From contig JAFZOW010000085.1 in NCBI GenBank assembly GCA_017552715.1, positions 39,240 to 103,239 of the forward strand: 64,000 nucleotides of DNA, read 5' to 3'. Each line of letters begins with the position of its first letter. Positions within the stretch are counted from its first letter, which is position 1. The position numbers and the translations under genes were made by a program. This DNA comes from Lachnospiraceae bacterium (lineage in GTDB: Bacteria; Bacillota; Clostridia; Lachnospirales; Lachnospiraceae). This document shows positions 55,515 through 63,731 of this stretch, in pieces. The notes beneath the pieces are model-generated. The model saw only the letters and a program-made list of their open reading frames with translations, did not search any database and was not told the DNA's origin.

Positions 55515-56525
55515 ATGGAAAACATCAAGCAGGAAACGATAAGCATCATAATACCGGTCTATAACAAGGCACCGCATCTTCCGCAGTGCCTGGATTCCGT
55601 ATTGTCCCAGACCTATCCCCTGCTGGAAGTGCTGCTGGTGGACGACGGTTCCACCGACGACAGCCTCCGGATCTGCAGGGAATATGCCGAAAAGGACAGC
55701 CGGGTAAGAGTCCTTACCAAGGAAAACGGCGGCGCCTCCTCCGCAAGGAATATGGGGATAGAGGAAGCTACGGGTGAATACGTGGGTTTCGTGGATGCCG
55801 ATGACTGGATCGAGCCCGGGATGTATGAAAAACTCCTGGATTATCTGCGGGAAAATAAAGCCTATTCCTGTGTACAGCTCATGAGCCGCTTCTTTTCCGC
55901 CGACGGGGAGCTGGTGGAGCCCGCAAGACGGGCGGACGGCGAGACGGAGGTGCTCACGGAGGAAGCTTTCTTCCGCCAGCTAATCATGCATGAGGGAGAT
56001 TCCAGCTTCTGCTCCAAGCTCTTCCGCAGTGAGTTCATCAAGAACTACCGCTTTACCGAAGGCCGGAAGAATGAGGACTTTGAGCTTTTGCTGCGCATGA
56101 TCCCGTCCCTGAAGGCAGGGATACCTACACTGGGTATCGTGGGCTATAACATACGGCTCAGCGAGGAAAGCGCCACCCGGGGGACCTACCGGCAGAAGCT
56201 GTACGAGGATATGATGTACAATGCCTTTACGGCCTGCCGCATCGCCAGGGATGATTTTCCCGAATACTGGGAGGAGGGAAGGCGCTTCCGCCTGGTACAG
56301 GCTCTGGACTTCCTGCTGCATATCCCCATAAAGGAGATGAAGCAGGACAACCGTTTTTATATGCGCATCATGCGTTTTGTGCGCAGCGAAAAGAAGGAGA
56401 TCTGGAAGAACCGCTACCTTACGGGTAAGCAGCGCCGTTATCTGATGCTGCTGGCCACGGCTCCGGTGAAGGTGAGAAAGGTACACCGTCTTACCATGAA
56501 GCTGCGGAAAATTGACGTGGAATAG
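55515..56525 (+). CDS. Family 2 glycosyltransferase
   Basis: 336 residues from ATG 55515, chosen because the GT2 fold begins right after it: SIIIPVYNKAPHLPQCLDSV, VLLVDDGSTDDSL, NGGASSARNMGIEEA, YVGFVDADDWIEPGMY. The ribosome site (AAAGG, about 10 bases away) is weak. The upstream ATG at 55482 lies inside the foldback element. Adds a sugar in repeat-unit assembly. Confidence 0.88.
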   Translation: MENIKQETISIIIPVYNKAPHLPQCLDSVLSQTYPLLEVLLVDDGSTDDSLRICREYAEKDSRVRVLTKENGGASSARNMGIEEATGEYVGFVDADDWIEPGMYEKLLDYLRENKAYSCVQLMSRFFSADGELVEPARRADGETEVLTEEAFFRQLIMHEGDSSFCSKLFRSEFIKNYRFTEGRKNEDFELLLRMIPSLKAGIPTLGIVGYNIRLSEESATRGTYRQKLYEDMMYNAFTACRIARDDFPEYWEEGRRFRLVQALDFLLHIPIKEMKQDNRFYMRIMRFVRSEKKEIWKNRYLTGKQRRYLMLLATAPVKVRKVHRLTMKLRKIDVE

Positions 56526-56540
56526 CGGGAATGGTAAAAT
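56512..56540 (+). promoter_or_regulatory. Internal promoter before ABC transporter gene, leaderless
   Basis: TTGACG at 56512-56517, a 17-base spacer, TAAAAT at 56535-56540, inside the end of the preceding gene. The ATG is at 56549, 8 bases after the -10 box. No Shine-Dalgarno is visible. Confidence 0.6.
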
Positions 56541-56548
56541 CATAGCTT

Positions 56549-58303
56549 ATGGGAAAGATCCTGAAAAAACTGAATCTCCTGCTGGATAGGAAGCAGAAAG
56601 CGGCCCTGCCTCTGCTTCTGTTTATGATGCTCTTCGGAGCCTTGCTGGAGGTGGCCAGCGTGGCGGCCATCATCCCGGTGATCCGCCTGCTGATGGATCC
56701 GGATGCGATGCAGAACAACGAGCTGGTGGCTAAGATCTACAGCTTCAGCGGTCTGTCCTCCCCCCAGCTTTTTTCCACGCTGATCATGCTTTCCATGATC
56801 CTGATCTTTGTGTTTAAGAATGTCTTTCTTTATGTGCAGCAGAAGATGCTGTACCGATTCGTATATACCAATCAATTCCGTACTTCGGAACGTATGATGA
56901 AGAACTACATGCGCCGGCCCTACGAGTATTTCCTGAATGCGGATACCGCCGTGATCCAGCGCAGCATCACCTCGGATGTGAACAATATGTACGCCCTGCT
57001 GCTGGCTCTTCTTACCCTGGCCAGCGAAGGTATCGTATTTGTTTTTCTTGTGACGGTGCTCTTTATCGCCGAGCCCGCTATGACGGCCATGATCGCCGTA
57101 CTTCTGCTGCTCACTCTCTTTATCATCAAGCTTTACTTAAAACCCCGCATGCGCAAGGCCGGCGAGGATAACCAGAATTATTATTCCGGACTCTTCAAGT
57201 GGATCAGCCAGTCGGTGGCGGGCATCAAGGAGATCAAGACCAACGGCCGGGAGCAGTATTTTGTGGACGAGTATATAAGCTGCGGCAACGGTTATGTGAA
57301 TGCGGTGCAGAAATATACACTGCTCTCCAATGTGCCCCGGCTGCTCATCGAGACGGTTTGCGTTACCGCCATGGTGCTTTATATGCTGATCCTGATGCGT
57401 CAGGGCCGTGACACCACCCAGATGATGGCCATCATCGGTGCCTTCGGTGTGGCTGTGGTGCGGCTCATGCCCTGCGCCAACCGCATCAATAACCAGCTCA
57501 ATAATATCGCCTATTTCGAGCCCTTCCTGATGGGGGTTTCGGATCATCTGCAGGACGAGATCAGCGCCGAGCAGACGGATATGAGGGAATTCGATGCGGA
57601 TGTGAAGAAGCTGCCCGTTAAGAAGGAGATCCTTCTTAAGGACATCACTTACGCCTATCCGAATACGGAAAAGCTGATCTTTGACCACGCATCCCTTTCC
57701 ATCCCCGTAGGCAGCAGCATAGGTATCGTGGGAAGCTCCGGTGCCGGAAAGTCCACGGTGGTGGACATACTGCTGGGTCTTTTAAAGCTGAAGGAAGGCA
57801 GCATCACGGCGGACGGTACGGATGTGCTCGCCAAAGAGAACTACCGCCGCTGGCTTAAGAATATCGGCTACATCCCCCAGAGCATCTTCATGCTGGACGA
57901 TACCATACGGAAGAATGTGGCCTTCGGGATCCCGGAGGAAAAGATCGACGAGGAGCGGCTGTGGAAAGTACTGAAAGAAGCGCAGCTGGACGAATTTGTA
58001 AAAAGCCTGCCCGACGGACTCGAAACAGGCATCGGAGAGCGGGGCGTGCGTCTTTCCGGCGGTCAGAGGCAGCGTATCGGCATAGCCCGGGCTCTCTATG
58101 AAGATCCGGAGCTGCTGATCCTGGACGAAGCCACCAGCGCACTGGATAATGATACGGAAAGTGCCATCATGGATTCCATCAACCACTTCCGGGGGAAAAA
58201 GACTCTGGTGGTAATCGCCCATCGTCTGCAGACCATAGAGAAATGCGATGCGGTCTACCGTGTGCAGGACGGGAAGCTTAAGCCGGAGGAGAAAAATGCT
58301 TAA
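56549..58303 (+). CDS. PglK-like ABC half-transporter (candidate lipid-linked glycan flippase)
   Basis: 584 residues: six membrane helices (to about 310), then an ATPase domain with Walker A GSSGAGKST (about 395-403), signature LSGGQRQRIGIARAL (about 500-515) and Walker B LLILDEATSALD. The membrane part resembles PglK/WlaB flippases (VASVAAIIPVIRLL, SVAGIKEIKTNGREQYF). No Wzx-type flippase gene was found in the locus, so this half-transporter is the likely flippase (inference). It has a second possible promoter of its own. The downstream gene overlaps by 8 bases. Confidence 0.85.
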   Translation: MGKILKKLNLLLDRKQKAALPLLLFMMLFGALLEVASVAAIIPVIRLLMDPDAMQNNELVAKIYSFSGLSSPQLFSTLIMLSMILIFVFKNVFLYVQQKMLYRFVYTNQFRTSERMMKNYMRRPYEYFLNADTAVIQRSITSDVNNMYALLLALLTLASEGIVFVFLVTVLFIAEPAMTAMIAVLLLLTLFIIKLYLKPRMRKAGEDNQNYYSGLFKWISQSVAGIKEIKTNGREQYFVDEYISCGNGYVNAVQKYTLLSNVPRLLIETVCVTAMVLYMLILMRQGRDTTQMMAIIGAFGVAVVRLMPCANRINNQLNNIAYFEPFLMGVSDHLQDEISAEQTDMREFDADVKKLPVKKEILLKDITYAYPNTEKLIFDHASLSIPVGSSIGIVGSSGAGKSTVVDILLGLLKLKEGSITADGTDVLAKENYRRWLKNIGYIPQSIFMLDDTIRKNVAFGIPEEKIDEERLWKVLKEAQLDEFVKSLPDGLETGIGERGVRLSGGQRQRIGIARALYEDPELLILDEATSALDNDTESAIMDSINHFRGKKTLVVIAHRLQTIEKCDAVYRVQDGKLKPEEKNA

Positions 58304-59897
58304 GAGACTTAAAGATAAAGAACTCTGGCTGCGGCTGATCTCCATGCTGCTCATCGCAGTGATGAGCTATAACGGCGTCATGTTTTCCAATGCGGGGGAC
58401 AGCTATCAGCAGGCTACGGCCTTCCGCATCTTCTGTATCTGTTTTTCCGCCCTGGTGCTGGTGAACCTTCCGAAAAAGGATACACTGACCCTGGCGTCCC
58501 TTCTGTATCTGCCCCTGTGTTATGTTTTTACCCACTATGCTTACGAGCAGCATCTGATCCCGGATACCTGCGACTATAAGTTTGTGGAGATCATCCGCAT
58601 GGGGAAGCTGGTGATACTGGGCTGGGGCCTGATGTTCCTGGCACTGCTCAAACACCTGATCCGTGAGGATCTGCCCCGGCGCTTCTTTGCATATATTAAG
58701 GAAAAAGGCGCCCTTGCCTGTGCTCTTCCTCTGCTGTGGTGTCTGTACGTGATCGTGCTTACCCTGGCCAATCCGGGTTATGCTTACGTTATCGTTTTTA
58801 CCGTGGGCTTTTCGGCCGTGTTCATCCTCTGCCGGGATGAAGCTGTACGGGAACGCCTGTTTAAGGCCTATCTTGACGGGGTACTGATCTGCTTCTTTTT
58901 TCTGCTGCAGCGGGCCCTGCGCCGCCGTCCCTATGATACGGAACGCTATCTCTTTTATTTCTCCAACGAAAATATGGCAGGAATGTATCTGTCCACGGTG
59001 CTCATCAGCCTGGTGCTGCGTCTGGACAGGGCCTGGAAGTGCGTAAAAGAAAAGGGCGGGAAGCTTAAGCTGGTCCTGATCCATATCCTGCTGCTGTGCT
59101 GCGGCATACTGGTGGCTTACAATTTTACCCGCACCTATCTGCTGGGATCCGGCTTTGCCCTCTTTGTGTATTTTGTGATCCGCATGAAAAAGAGCAAAGA
59201 GAAAATGAAGTTTGCCCTGCATTTCTTCCTGCCCCTGCTGCTGATCCTTTTATGCATGTACCCCGGTTATCTGGTGATACGCTATACCCCGGCGCTCTTT
59301 GACGATCCCGTATTCTTCTACGGGGAAGAGGGGAATCCCACCCGTGTGCAGAAGGGGGACCCCATAGATTCACCAAGCTATACCAGCATTCAGCGCTATC
59401 TGACCCTGTCTCTGGGGAAGATGGGCATCGACCTGCACATCGAGGATACGGAGGAGCAGAGGGAAAAGGCGGAAGAAGAAGGTGTGGTAACTCTGAATCC
59501 GGACCGGGATGTTTCCAACGGACGTATGTGGGTATGGAGTCTCTTCCTTAAAGAAATGAGCCTGAAAGGACATAATCCCGGGCATGTGATCGCTGAAGAT
59601 CGCGTGATCTATCATGCGCACAATACCTATTTCCAGAATGCGTTCCAGTACGGCATTCCCGCGGGAGTGCTCTTCGGCCTGCTGATCTTTGCAAGCTGGC
59701 TGCAGGCAGTGATACTGAACCTGAAAACAAAACAGCCGAAGGCTGCCGTGACCTATGCGCTGCTGGCCATGAGTACCATGATGGTGGGTATGCTTACGGA
59801 ATGGTCCGGGCATCCGGTCTATCCCTTCGGGCTCTTATGGCTGACAGCCATGACTTCGCTTCTGTATGCGGAGTGTCCGAAAAAAGATCCTGCCTGA
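58296..59897 (+). CDS. O-antigen ligase/polymerase-like membrane protein (Wzy_C)
   Basis: 533 residues from ATG 58296, with GGAGGAG at 58285-58291 inside the ABC gene; the earlier in-frame ATG at 58248 lacks a ribosome site. About twelve hydrophobic helices. The large late loop ends with YHAHNTYFQNAFQYGIPAG, the usual H-N-x-Y signature of Wzy_C ligases. It may attach finished polysaccharide to a carrier or act as a second polymerase beside the EpsG-type one. Confidence 0.82.
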   Translation: MLKRLKDKELWLRLISMLLIAVMSYNGVMFSNAGDSYQQATAFRIFCICFSALVLVNLPKKDTLTLASLLYLPLCYVFTHYAYEQHLIPDTCDYKFVEIIRMGKLVILGWGLMFLALLKHLIREDLPRRFFAYIKEKGALACALPLLWCLYVIVLTLANPGYAYVIVFTVGFSAVFILCRDEAVRERLFKAYLDGVLICFFFLLQRALRRRPYDTERYLFYFSNENMAGMYLSTVLISLVLRLDRAWKCVKEKGGKLKLVLIHILLLCCGILVAYNFTRTYLLGSGFALFVYFVIRMKKSKEKMKFALHFFLPLLLILLCMYPGYLVIRYTPALFDDPVFFYGEEGNPTRVQKGDPIDSPSYTSIQRYLTLSLGKMGIDLHIEDTEEQREKAEEEGVVTLNPDRDVSNGRMWVWSLFLKEMSLKGHNPGHVIAEDRVIYHAHNTYFQNAFQYGIPAGVLFGLLIFASWLQAVILNLKTKQPKAAVTYALLAMSTMMVGMLTEWSGHPVYPFGLLWLTAMTSLLYAECPKKDPA

Positions 59898-59907
59898 ATT
59901 CAGGATC
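59880..59907. terminator. Bidirectional terminator over converging stops
   Basis: GATCCTG (59886-59892) pairs with CAGGATC (59901-59907). An A-run just before gives about six U on the minus strand. It overlaps the ends of both convergent genes. Confidence 0.65.
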
Positions 59908-61189
59908 GCTTAAAGCTCTTAGCTGCCGGGATAAGCCCGGCACTTTTTATAAGGAAAAAGAGCGTGCACAGCACGAGCCCTGCGGATAAACCCCGGCTCA
60001 ACGCCTCTTTGGGAAGGCTTAAGCCGTGCAGATTGTACTCAAAGACCAGATAGGTGTTCAAAAACTGCAGCAGGCTTAAGAAGAAATAAAGCAGCATCGT
60101 TGCCTTTTCGGGCCTTATCACCCATTCCGTCAGTAACAGCAGCAGGGCCGAGAGCAGGTAACGCTCGTGCATGCCCGTGGCAAAGCAGAAGACAAAGCTG
60201 ATGAGGAGCGCCCCCAGAAGAGGGTAGTCTTTCTTATCTTTTCTTTTCCATGCAAGGAAGAAGCAGAAGAGTGTGATCCCCACGATAGCCAGCTTTCCCC
60301 ACATTTTGCAGGAAACATGCAGCACCGTTGTATCGGTCCCCGCCCAGTTCCGGTCGATCAGGGTCCAGAAGTTGTAGGCATCCACCGAGGCAAAGTTCAT
60401 GCCGCTCTGCACCGAAAGGTACTGCTTCAGCATGTCCACCAGGCCAAAGGGGAGGCTTAAGAGCAGCATTCCCGCCATCACCGCCAGTCCCTGCAGTAGG
60501 ATGCGGGGAATGAAGGGAAGGGGCTTTTTTTCCTTCAGGGAGGTATGAATAAGAGTGTCTTTCTTTTTATATTCCTTAAGAAAGCCCCGTGCGATGGCGA
60601 TCAGGATCAGGGGCGCAAAGGTCAGGCTCTGCTGCTTGATGAGCAGGGCCGCGCCGAAAAGGATAAAGGCCTTCAGCAGCTTTTCCTCGCAGAGGGCCAG
60701 GCACATCAGCGCGATGATCAGGGTAAATACGCTGTCCGTCTGCCCCCACACCGAGGAATTATGGATCACGGCGGGATTGAAGACATACAGGGCACAGGCC
60801 AGCAGTCCCCGCCGGGCATTCCATCTCTTCATTGCAAGGGAATAAAGCAGTATGCCTCCTCCCAGGTCGCAGAGTATGGGAGGAAGCTGGATGATGAGCT
60901 GCTGCAGAGCCGGATCGGAGATATGCAGCGCTTCGATCAGGCATTGCATCAGCCACAGGATATAAAGGTAGAGAGGTGGATAGGGCCACTGGGCCTCCGG
61001 ATGAGAATAAAAGGCGGCGAAGCCGTCACGGTATAAAAGCCGCGCCCAGTCGTAGATGGTCTCGGGATAAGCCTCGGAGGAAAGCCGCAGCACGATACGC
61101 AATATCAGTCCTGCCAGCAGTATCCCTGCCAGTATGGGCAGGCGGAAGAGTTCTTCTTTATTCTTTGTCTCGGACGTTTTTGCACTCAT
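59900..61189 (-). CDS. GT-C family (Gpi18/COG5542-like) mannosyl- or glycosyltransferase
   Basis: 429 residues from ATG 61189, about ten membrane helices. Family blocks: WPYPPLYLYILWLM in the first outer loop, NSSVWGQTDSVFTLI, and a late MHERYLLSALLLL. These enzymes use a polyprenyl-phosphate sugar at the outer face. The upstream ATG/TTG codons lie in or before the promoter, so 61189 is the start. The gene converges on the polysaccharide locus and may finish its product. The mRNA is probably leaderless. Confidence 0.8.
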   Translation of the reverse strand: MSAKTSETKNKEELFRLPILAGILLAGLILRIVLRLSSEAYPETIYDWARLLYRDGFAAFYSHPEAQWPYPPLYLYILWLMQCLIEALHISDPALQQLIIQLPPILCDLGGGILLYSLAMKRWNARRGLLACALYVFNPAVIHNSSVWGQTDSVFTLIIALMCLALCEEKLLKAFILFGAALLIKQQSLTFAPLILIAIARGFLKEYKKKDTLIHTSLKEKKPLPFIPRILLQGLAVMAGMLLLSLPFGLVDMLKQYLSVQSGMNFASVDAYNFWTLIDRNWAGTDTTVLHVSCKMWGKLAIVGITLFCFFLAWKRKDKKDYPLLGALLISFVFCFATGMHERYLLSALLLLLTEWVIRPEKATMLLYFFLSLLQFLNTYLVFEYNLHGLSLPKEALSRGLSAGLVLCTLFFLIKSAGLIPAAKSFKRS

Positions 61190-61195
61190 AGCCCG

Positions 61196-61225
61196 ATTAT
61201 AGCCGTAAGGCAAGGAGGCTGTCAA
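61196..61225 (-). promoter_or_regulatory. Consensus leaderless promoter of GT-C gene
   Basis: On the minus strand TTGACA (61225-61220), an 18-base spacer and TATAAT (61201-61196). The ATG begins 6 bases after the -10 box, so transcription should start at or within a base or two of the A of the start codon. Confidence 0.85.
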
Positions 61226-61249
61226 ATCCGCCGTCCCGTGGCTTCCGCA

Positions 61250-62632
61250 TCAGGCATCTTTCAGTCTGGCGTAGCTTAAGCTGTCGAAAAGTTTCCCGAA
61301 CATGCCGTTCAATAAGCCCCCTGCGAGGCCGGGGATCCAGAGGTAACGGAAAGCGATAAATACACCGACGAGTACGGCGATGATCAGTACAATGAGCCAG
61401 TAGATCAGCTGATACTTCCCGCTTTCCTTAGCCATGATCTTCAGGGGATCGGGGCTGTCTGTTTTATGCGGAGCGTTTTCGATAAAGTCTGCGGCACCGC
61501 TTACCCCGGGGCAGGAGCGGAAGTCATCACTGCATTCCTTTGCCGCCTTGGCATAAGAAGCATCCTTAAGGATGTGGCAGACCGCATCGCGTATACCTGC
61601 GGGACTGTCATCTTTAAGGATCAGTCCGGCCCCTGCTTCAACGGCGCAGCGTGCAACAGCCTGCTGTTCGGAAGTCTGGGGATACAGGACCATGGCTGTG
61701 GCCATGTAGAGACTTTCGGATACGCTGTTCATACCGCAGTGGGTGATGAAGACATCTGCTCCGGAGAGTATATCCAGCTGGTCCACATAGGGATAGACCC
61801 GGAAGTTTTCCGGAATATTACCCAGCTCTTCCTGTTTTACGGAGTTTCCGCAGGAGAGGATCACATCCGCATCCATATCCTTCAGGGCTTCGAAGCAATT
61901 GGCATAAAAGTCGGGGCGGTCGTTGATCACGGTTCCCATGGAGATATAGATCAGGGGGCGTTCCTTCTTCTTATCGGGAAGGGCTTCGGAAAAAACGGAA
62001 GGTCCCGCGAAGAGGTAGTGCCCGGAAAAGCTTTTAGCGTAAGGCTGGAAGCGTTTTGAGGTATATACCACGGAATCCGTATCGTTATCACTCTGGATCA
62101 GGGTGAGCGGGTTCTTTATATTGTAGCCGTAGGGTTCCAGCGTTTTGAGTTCTTTGGAAAGCCTGGGAAGACCGGTGATGAGCCCCATGATCTCCGCAGG
62201 GCTGCTTTTCATGTATTGGGAAGACAGGCGGTTAAAAGCAAAGGTGCTGGTGGAGACCACCATAGGGACCTTGAACTTCATGGAATTCAGCTTGCCCCAG
62301 AAGCACACGGAATCGGTATAGACCACATCCGGTCCGAATTCCGTAAATTCCTTTGCAAGAAAATCATTCATGGCAAGGCTGATGCGTATATCCTGGATCG
62401 CCATGTCGGTGGTGGATATACTTTTCAGAGCTGCCTCCTCCTCGGCATTCAGCTCCGGCAGAAAAGAGTCGCAGCTTATGAATGTGGCACCGGTTTTCCG
62501 TATCTTTTCCTCAAATTCGTTGAAAGAATAAAACCGTACCTCGTCCCCGCGACGCACCAGCTCGGCGGTAACAGGCAGCATGGGATTGGTATGACCGTGA
62601 GCGGGTATGCAGAAACAGGCGATCTTTTTCAT
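61250..62632 (-). CDS. MGT-family (GT1) glycosyltransferase with C-terminal membrane anchor
   Basis: 460 residues. CIPAHGHTNPMLPVTAELVR at the start and VFITHCGMNSVSESLYMATAMV with QTSEQQAVARCAVEAGAG are the macrolide/UDP-glycosyltransferase signatures (HCG nucleotide site). A hydrophobic helix near residues 408-430 (YWLIVLIIAVLVGVFIAF) is unusual for MGT enzymes, which are soluble. It would tie the enzyme to the membrane, so a lipid acceptor is plausible. ATGA overlap with the AbrB-type gene upstream. Confidence 0.85.
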   Translation of the reverse strand: MKKIACFCIPAHGHTNPMLPVTAELVRRGDEVRFYSFNEFEEKIRKTGATFISCDSFLPELNAEEEAALKSISTTDMAIQDIRISLAMNDFLAKEFTEFGPDVVYTDSVCFWGKLNSMKFKVPMVVSTSTFAFNRLSSQYMKSSPAEIMGLITGLPRLSKELKTLEPYGYNIKNPLTLIQSDNDTDSVVYTSKRFQPYAKSFSGHYLFAGPSVFSEALPDKKKERPLIYISMGTVINDRPDFYANCFEALKDMDADVILSCGNSVKQEELGNIPENFRVYPYVDQLDILSGADVFITHCGMNSVSESLYMATAMVLYPQTSEQQAVARCAVEAGAGLILKDDSPAGIRDAVCHILKDASYAKAAKECSDDFRSCPGVSGAADFIENAPHKTDSPDPLKIMAKESGKYQLIYWLIVLIIAVLVGVFIAFRYLWIPGLAGGLLNGMFGKLFDSLSYARLKDA

Positions 62633-62847
62633 TTCGTTTCCTCCGGATTACCAAAAGCAATAGCAAACAGATCGGAGAAGGCCCCCTTGGGAGGGATGGC
62701 GATCCCCGCCTTTTCATCACCCATAAGGAGCAGTGTATCCCCGGGCTTTATCTGGAAAAGTTCCCGGGCCTGTTTGGGGATAACGATCTGACCCTTTTCA
62801 CCAACTGTTGCAGTCCAGAGATATTTGCCTTCCGGTATTCCCTTCAT
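62629..62847 (-). CDS. AbrB/SpoVT-type transcriptional regulator
   Basis: 72 residues. WTATVGEKGQIVIPKQAREL, FQIKPGDTLLLMG is the swapped-hairpin DNA-binding fold of AbrB proteins. The tail ends with a Phe-rich helix (FSDLFAIAF). GGAGGG precedes the ATG. It is coupled to the glycosyltransferase gene, and a palindrome over its own promoter suggests autoregulation. Confidence 0.9.
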   Translation of the reverse strand: MKGIPEGKYLWTATVGEKGQIVIPKQARELFQIKPGDTLLLMGDEKAGIAIPPKGAFSDLFAIAFGNPEETK

Positions 62848-62864
62848 GAGTTTACCCTCCTACA

Positions 62865-62891
62865 AGTATGATTTGTAATACAAATTATACT
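62865..62891. promoter_or_regulatory. Operator palindrome over abrB-type gene promoter
   Basis: AGTATGATTTGTA (62865-62877) and TACAAATTATACT (62879-62891) are inverted copies with one mismatch around a single A. They cover the minus-strand -10 box. Confidence 0.75.
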
Positions 62892-62912
62892 TTTTCATAT
62901 TAAAACTGTCAA
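62884..62912 (-). promoter_or_regulatory. Promoter of AbrB-type regulator and MGT glycosyltransferase
   Basis: On the minus strand TTGACA (62912-62907), a 17-base spacer and TATAAT (62889-62884). The start of transcription falls inside the operator palindrome. Confidence 0.85.
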
Positions 62913-62945
62913 GGTTTCATTTCTTCTATAATAAAAGATATTTTC

Positions 62946-62974
62946 TTGCACCCTTTTCACCCGCGTGCTATAGT
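62946..62974 (+). promoter_or_regulatory. Promoter of Uma2-family gene
   Basis: TTGCAC at 62946-62951, 17 bases, TATAGT at 62969-62974. The leader is about 160 bases. It contains a GGAGGTT/AAGCCTCC-type hairpin near 63071-63096 and a six-codon frame (ATG 63113, MSHKKE) that ends 8 bases before the gene. Confidence 0.6.
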
Positions 62975-63140
62975 ATCCTCAGAAGCAAGGCAAGATAAGT
63001 ATTTCTTTTTTTTCTATATGTTCAAAGAATCTGAATCTCCCTGCTTTTATCACACTATTTATGTAGTCGCGGGAGGTTCCTAAGAAGCCTCCTGCAGTAT
63101 CGAAAGGAGGCAATGAGTCATAAAAAGGAGTAAAGCATTA

Positions 63141-63731
63141 ATGGAAGACATGACTACAGAAGAGGAAAGGATCTATACGATCGAAGATTATCATGCTCTG
63201 TCGGATGACGGGCCCCGGATGGAGCTGATCGATGGGAAATTCTACCAGATGGCGTCGCCGTTGACGGACCACCAGCTGATACTGGTGGAACTTACCAGGA
63301 TCATCGGTAATTACATTAATAAGAAAGGCGGATCTTGTAAGGTTATTCCCGGACCTTTTGCTGTAGAATTCCCGAAGGAGACAAAAAAGAAGACCGGTTA
63401 TTTTACGGAAGATTCGGTTGTGGAACCGGACATCTCCGTGATCTGTGATCCCGATAAGCTTACAAGCCGGGGCTGCACCGGAGCTCCGGACTGGATCATC
63501 GAGATCGTGTCCCCGGGAAGCGCCTCCCATGATCTGATCCGGAAGCTGGGTCTGTACACAGAAGGCGGTGTGCGGGATTACTGGATCATAGACCTGCCGA
63601 AACAGCGCATCCTGGTCTATCGGAGAACGAAAGACGGTGCCTATGACCTCGAGATCTACGGAATGCAGGATCGTATCAAAGCCGTTATCTACGATGATCT
63701 TGTGATCGATTTTTCGGCGATTGAGTTATAA
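63141..63731 (+). CDS. Uma2-family (DUF820) putative nuclease
   Basis: 196 residues. Typical blocks: YHALSDDGPRMELIDGKFYQM at the start, VVEPDISVICD (metal Asp), GAPDWIIEIVSPGS with the conserved Glu of the PD-(D/E)xK fold, and a DYWIIDLPKQRILVY strand pair. These proteins are abundant in cyanobacteria and some anaerobes, and their target is unknown. AAGGAG lies 9 bases upstream of the ATG. Confidence 0.85.
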   Translation: MEDMTTEEERIYTIEDYHALSDDGPRMELIDGKFYQMASPLTDHQLILVELTRIIGNYINKKGGSCKVIPGPFAVEFPKETKKKTGYFTEDSVVEPDISVICDPDKLTSRGCTGAPDWIIEIVSPGSASHDLIRKLGLYTEGGVRDYWIIDLPKQRILVYRRTKDGAYDLEIYGMQDRIKAVIYDDLVIDFSAIEL

